This document shows, one piece after another, positions 5,173-6,728 of a DNA stretch of 6,728 nt. Each line of letters opens with the position of its first letter. The first letter of the stretch is position 1. Under the pieces are notes generated by a model. The model ran no database searches. It was not told the origin of the DNA and saw nothing but the letters and a program-made list of their open reading frames with translations. The stretch spans positions 1 through 6,728 of the forward strand of contig JAPPNY010000213.1 in NCBI GenBank assembly GCA_028818385.1. Reading direction: 5' to 3'. The DNA is from Spirochaetaceae bacterium. Lineage in GTDB: Bacteria > Spirochaetota > Spirochaetia > SZUA-6 > Bin103. Position numbers and translations under genes: made by a program.

Positions 5173-5208
5173 CGGCAGGCGCCTCTCCGATCACGGGGAC
5201 GCCTGCCG
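5173..5208 (+). other. Long GC-rich hairpin after the Toprim gene
   Basis: CGGCAGGCG (5173-5181) pairs perfectly with CGCCTGCCG (5200-5208). After a two-base bulge the stem continues as TCTCC (5184-5188) with GGGGA (5195-5199), one G-U included, closed by GATCAC. No U-run follows. It could terminate the Toprim transcript or form the first arm of the structured leader ahead of the lipoprotein gene. Confidence 0.5.
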
Positions 5209-5267
5209 TGCGCTCGGGCGCCGCCCTTGGTGGCCGCCGCCGGGAGGTTCGATTCCTCCGCGCGCCC
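5208..5267 (+). other. tRNA-like element with canonical T-arm
   Basis: GGAGG (5243-5247), TTCGATT (5248-5254) and CCTCC (5255-5259) form a textbook tRNA T-arm with the full GGTTCGATTCC consensus. Just upstream is a hairpin, GGCG (5217-5220) with CGCC (5235-5238) and GCC (5223-5225) with GGC (5232-5234), with CC bulged. The bases after the T-arm, GCGCGC (5260-5265), can pair with GTGCGC (5208-5213). An alternative closing stem is GGCGC 5178-5182 with GCGCC 5262-5266, at the cost of the hairpin at 5173-5208. No anticodon arm with a seven-base loop is visible and no CCA follows, so this is not a working tRNA. Confidence 0.45.
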
Positions 5268-5269
5268 GT

Positions 5270-5293
5270 CGCCGCAACTTGCGGCGCAGGAGG
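5270..5293 (+). promoter_or_regulatory. Hairpin abutting the Shine-Dalgarno of the lipoprotein gene
   Basis: CGCCGC (5270-5275) pairs with GCGGCG (5281-5286) around AACTT; AGGAGG (5288-5293) begins two bases later and lies eight bases before ATG 5302. The hairpin leaves the ribosome site free but is close enough to influence loading. It is the last of several structured elements between 5173 and 5301. Confidence 0.45.
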
Positions 5294-5301
5294 AACCACG
5301 C

Positions 5302-5742
5302 ATGAACGTGGGTTTTCTTACTGTGATCGCCCTGTGTGGGCTGATTCTCATCGGTTGCACCGGCACCGAGATCGCGCCGGCCGACTCGGCCGCGACAGCG
5401 CCAGGGATTGGGAGTCCTGGAACGGCGCTGTACGCGGCTCCGGCCGACGTCGCTTTCGTCACCGTCAGCAACATCGCAGGTCCGGACGGCCTGCTGTTCG
5501 ACACCCTCTACGGCTACTACGCGGCCGAGCTGGTGACGCCGGCACCGTCTCTCGAAGACCTGGACCTCGCGCTGACCGCGGCCGAGGCCGTGGCGCCGCC
5601 GTTCAACGACGTCGACCTCGACGCATTCTTCAGCGCGGCCGTCCCCGCCGTCGACAAGCATACGCCGGTGGTGTGGGAACGGGCGCCGGAGATGCAGCGC
5701 GCCGGCTGGGACACTCTATCACCGCCGCCGGACGCCAAGTAG
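5302..5742 (+). CDS. Predicted lipoprotein of unknown function
   Basis: 146 residues from ATG 5302, fixed by AGGAGG eight bases upstream. Residues 5-18 are a hydrophobic stretch ending in the lipobox LIGC (16-19), so C19 should be lipidated after signal peptidase II cleavage and the protein anchored to a membrane facing the periplasm or outside. The short n-region (MNVG) lacks the usual positive charge, a weak point in the prediction. The mature part is acidic and Ala/Pro-rich, with LEDLDLALTAAEAVAPPFND and DVDLDAFFSAAV likely helical, and no known domain. With two small membrane proteins following, surface roles such as entry exclusion or lysis are possible but unsupported by any specific motif. 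Confidence 0.7.
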   Translation: MNVGFLTVIALCGLILIGCTGTEIAPADSAATAPGIGSPGTALYAAPADVAFVTVSNIAGPDGLLFDTLYGYYAAELVTPAPSLEDLDLALTAAEAVAPPFNDVDLDAFFSAAVPAVDKHTPVVWERAPEMQRAGWDTLSPPPDAK

Positions 5743-5747
5743 GGCCG

Positions 5748-5867
5748 GTGGCGGAGGTTTTCTTGGGAGCGGCTGCCTGCATGGCGGCCGCTCTCCTGGT
5801 GTGGGCGGCCGTGCGCTTGGTGGTGCGGCTGCTCACCCGGCCGGAAGGCGATAGGCCATGGCCATGA
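5748..5867 (+). CDS. Tiny single-span membrane protein
   Basis: 39 residues if started at GTG 5748, five bases after the previous stop; 28 residues if started at the in-frame ATG 5781, which has GGGAG at 5765-5769. Either way the centre is one hydrophobic segment (FLGAAACMAAALLVWAAV, about residues 5-22), followed by basic RLVVRLLTR and a short soluble tail. Positive charges after the span favour an outside-to-inside orientation with the C-terminus in the cytoplasm. The small size and place between a lipoprotein and another membrane protein are reminiscent of phage membrane-gene clusters, but no holin or spanin signature is identifiable. Its reality rests on position, frame and the clear membrane span. 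Confidence 0.45.
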   Translation: MAEVFLGAAACMAAALLVWAAVRLVVRLLTRPEGDRPWP

Positions 5868-5894
5868 CCCGCTCCGGGTCCTGGCCGCGGCGAG

Positions 5895-5902
5895 AAGGAG
5901 GT
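5895..5902 (+). promoter_or_regulatory. Perfect Shine-Dalgarno AAGGAGGT deciding the GTG start
   Basis: AAGGAGGT at 5895-5902 is complementary to the bacterial anti-Shine-Dalgarno over eight bases and sits six bases before GTG 5909. The in-frame ATGs at 5858 and 5864 have no comparable site, so 5909 is the likely start of the membrane protein there. Confidence 0.75.
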
Positions 5903-5908
5903 CGCCCC

Positions 5909-6211
5909 GTGCTGATTGATCTGATCTGGTCGGCGCACCCGGCGCTGCTGGTGGCGGCCACGGCCGCCTACGCCGCCGGGCTGATGTGGCTGCTGGCCTA
6001 CGACGTGACGCGGCTGCGCTTCGCCCGCGAGTTCAACGGCTGGCAGGCGGTGCTGCGCGAGCGCTTGGCCAGGGTCGCCGCGCCGACGCCGCCGATCATC
6101 GGCACCGGCTGCTTCGCGCGCTGGCGCTGGCACCGCACCTACGGCTACGGGTGGCGCCGCGTGCAGCGCTGCCGCATCGACCGCCGCCGCTATGACCGCG
6201 CGATGCGTTGA
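5909..6211 (+). CDS. Small membrane protein with Arg/aromatic-rich tail
   Basis: 100 residues from GTG 5909, set by a perfect Shine-Dalgarno. Residues 11-31 (PALLVAATAAYAAGLMWLLAY) form one membrane span. The soluble part after it is strongly basic, with RLRFAREFNGWQAVLRERLARV likely helical, then a Pro-rich turn and a C-terminus packed with Arg, Trp and Tyr (RWRWHRTYGYGWRRVQRC). By the positive-inside rule the C-terminal part should be cytoplasmic, where it could touch nucleic acid or membrane lipid. No family recognised. It follows the tiny membrane protein by 41 bases and the lipoprotein beyond, suggesting one envelope-related transcription unit, and is followed by the tRNA-like element at 6239. 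Confidence 0.65.
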   Translation: MLIDLIWSAHPALLVAATAAYAAGLMWLLAYDVTRLRFAREFNGWQAVLRERLARVAAPTPPIIGTGCFARWRWHRTYGYGWRRVQRCRIDRRRYDRAMR

Positions 6212-6238
6212 GCCGCGGTGCACGGTTTTCGTTTCCCC

Positions 6239-6310
6239 GGTGAACGGTCCTGGACGGAGGAAGGCACGTCCCCCGACGTGCCGGCAGGTTCGAGCCCTGC
6301 CCGCTCACCC
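6239..6310 (+). ncRNA. tRNA-like cloverleaf without an anticodon loop, next to the integrase
   Basis: The stretch folds like a tRNA of normal length. GGTGAACGG (6239-6247) pairs with CCGCTCACC (6301-6309), eight pairs and one A-C mismatch at 6244/6304. TCCT (6248-6251) pairs with AGGA (6258-6261) around GGACGG as a D-like arm. GGCACGTC (6263-6270) pairs with GACGTGCC (6275-6282) around CCCC. GCAGG (6284-6288) pairs with CCTGC (6296-6300) around the canonical T-loop TTCGAGC. The middle arm has eight pairs and a four-base loop, so it cannot present an anticodon. It may be a tRNA-derived attachment site, since the integrase starts 58 bases on, a decayed tRNA, or a tRNA mimic. Confidence 0.5.
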
Positions 6311-6367
6311 TACCCCGGCGCCCCTTTTCGAGGCGCGCCGAGAAAGCTACACAAGGGAGGATGCCCC

Positions 6368-6728
6368 ATGAGCACCAACGATGCCGAAGGTGACCGAGCC
6401 CAAGCACCGGTCGCCGCCCCAGCCGACGAGACGCCGCCCGCCGCTGGCGAGCGCGCCCTGGTGGTGTACCAGCCGCCGGCGCCGCCGCTCCCGGTCGAGC
6501 CGCCAGGGCCGCCGGCAGTGGCTGAGCGCGAGCTGGTGCCCGTCCGCACGGATCCGTTGCCGCGCGATCGCAACCCGGCCGGCGTCTACCTGGCCGGAAA
6601 ACCATCCGCCGCCGGCCGCCGCGGGCTGCACAACGCGCTGCGCCGCGCCACCCTCGTGCTCACCGGCGGTCTCTCCAAAGATCCCTACGCCGTGGACTGG
6701 CCGGCCGTGCGCTATCAGCACGTCGCCG
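6368..6728 (+). CDS. Tyrosine recombinase/integrase, N-terminal part
   Basis: An open frame from ATG 6368, with GGGAGG (6355-6360) seven bases upstream, runs off the window after 120 codons. Residues 1-60 are a Pro/Ala-rich, probably disordered leader, unusually long for this family. Residues 69-120 (NPAGVYLAGKPSAAGRRGL, then HNALRRATLVLTGG, then VDWPAVRYQHVA) match the start of the SAM-like core-binding domain of phage and plasmid tyrosine recombinases, which clamps the recombination-site DNA. The catalytic domain with the R-K-HxxR-Y residues lies beyond the edge, so activity cannot be judged. Such enzymes integrate and excise elements at att sites, often tRNA genes, which makes the adjacent tRNA-like fold relevant. 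An alternative is a plasmid dimer-resolution enzyme. Confidence 0.8.
   Translation, partial: MSTNDAEGDRAQAPVAAPADETPPAAGERALVVYQPPAPPLPVEPPGPPAVAERELVPVRTDPLPRDRNPAGVYLAGKPSAAGRRGLHNALRRATLVLTGGLSKDPYAVDWPAVRYQHVA

Noticed and set aside
5178..5267. A class II or selenocysteine tRNA gene
   Set aside because: The T-arm is canonical, but I could not place a D-arm plus an anticodon arm with a seven-base loop in the preceding 70 bases; the stems there compete with a perfect 9-bp hairpin.
4517..5305. Long + strand frame overlapping the Toprim gene in another phase
   Set aside because: The translation is dominated by Arg, Gly, Pro and Ala, typical of a shifted frame of GC-rich coding sequence, and it conflicts with the Toprim frame.
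4101..5504. 467-codon open frame on the minus strand
   Set aside because: It lies antisense to the Toprim gene, which has clear family motifs and a coupled start. Long antisense frames are common in GC-rich coding DNA, and the translation has no recognisable domain.
5208..5747. Long + strand frame overlapping the lipoprotein
   Set aside because: Arg/Gly-rich shadow of the lipoprotein gene; only its last 39 codons, past the lipoprotein stop, look like a separate membrane peptide.
6239..6310. A functional tRNA gene
   Set aside because: The middle arm has an 8-bp stem and a 4-base loop, so no anticodon loop exists; the acceptor has an A-C mismatch and no encoded CCA follows.
1..6728. CRISPR array, rRNA or insertion sequence
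   Set aside because: No regularly spaced repeat series, no conserved rRNA stretch, and no transposase with terminal inverted repeats was seen on either strand.

Overview
The window is GC-rich throughout, and every gene I can support lies on the + strand. The genes are small and tightly packed, with 4-base stop/start overlaps and good GGAGG-type Shine-Dalgarno sites. Only two products belong to families I recognise with confidence: a single-stranded DNA-binding protein and the beginning of a tyrosine recombinase. A third carries a Toprim domain with a Spo11/topoisomerase VI-A-like N-terminal motif. This mix of ssb, a DNA topology-type enzyme, an integrase and many short unknown ORFs fits the accessory or early region of a temperate phage, integrative element or integrated plasmid in a high-GC bacterium. 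The host cannot be fixed from the sequence. The SSB wording loosely recalls spirochaete and other non-enteric SSBs, but that is memory and not a search.

Bases 1-1552 hold five genes joined by four successive 4-base overlaps (ATGA, GTGA, ATGA, GTGA), clearly one translationally coupled operon. None has a recognised function. The second has a DnaJ-like zinc motif, and the fourth and fifth share a short domain and look like a tandem duplicate. A gap with a tRNA-like acceptor/T-arm fold leads into an unknown basic protein (1642-2088). A hairpin-rich gap follows, then ssb (2241-2630), then two back-to-back hairpins.

Bases 2754-4191 hold five short unknown ORFs, mostly overlapping. One has a Cys/His zinc-knuckle pattern and one shows codon use that changes near its 3' end. 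The last of these overlaps the Toprim gene (4188-5111) by GTGA.

Bases 5112-5301 form a highly structured leader: a 19-base imperfect direct repeat, a 9-bp hairpin, a further hairpin, a canonical tRNA T-arm, and a hairpin touching the Shine-Dalgarno. It precedes a predicted lipoprotein (5302-5742), which is followed by two small single-span membrane proteins (5748-5867 and 5909-6211). A 71-base tRNA-like cloverleaf at 6239-6309, whose middle arm cannot serve as an anticodon arm, then sits just upstream of the integrase gene that runs off the right edge.

The most interesting signal is the set of three T-arm-like structures (near 1567-1583, 5243-5259 and 6284-6300). All are on the same strand, in gaps just ahead of genes. 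Two have fully canonical T-loops and differ by a compensatory base-pair swap, and the best is next to a recombinase. They could be tRNA-derived attachment-site sequence, decayed tRNA genes, or a family of tRNA-mimic leader RNAs.
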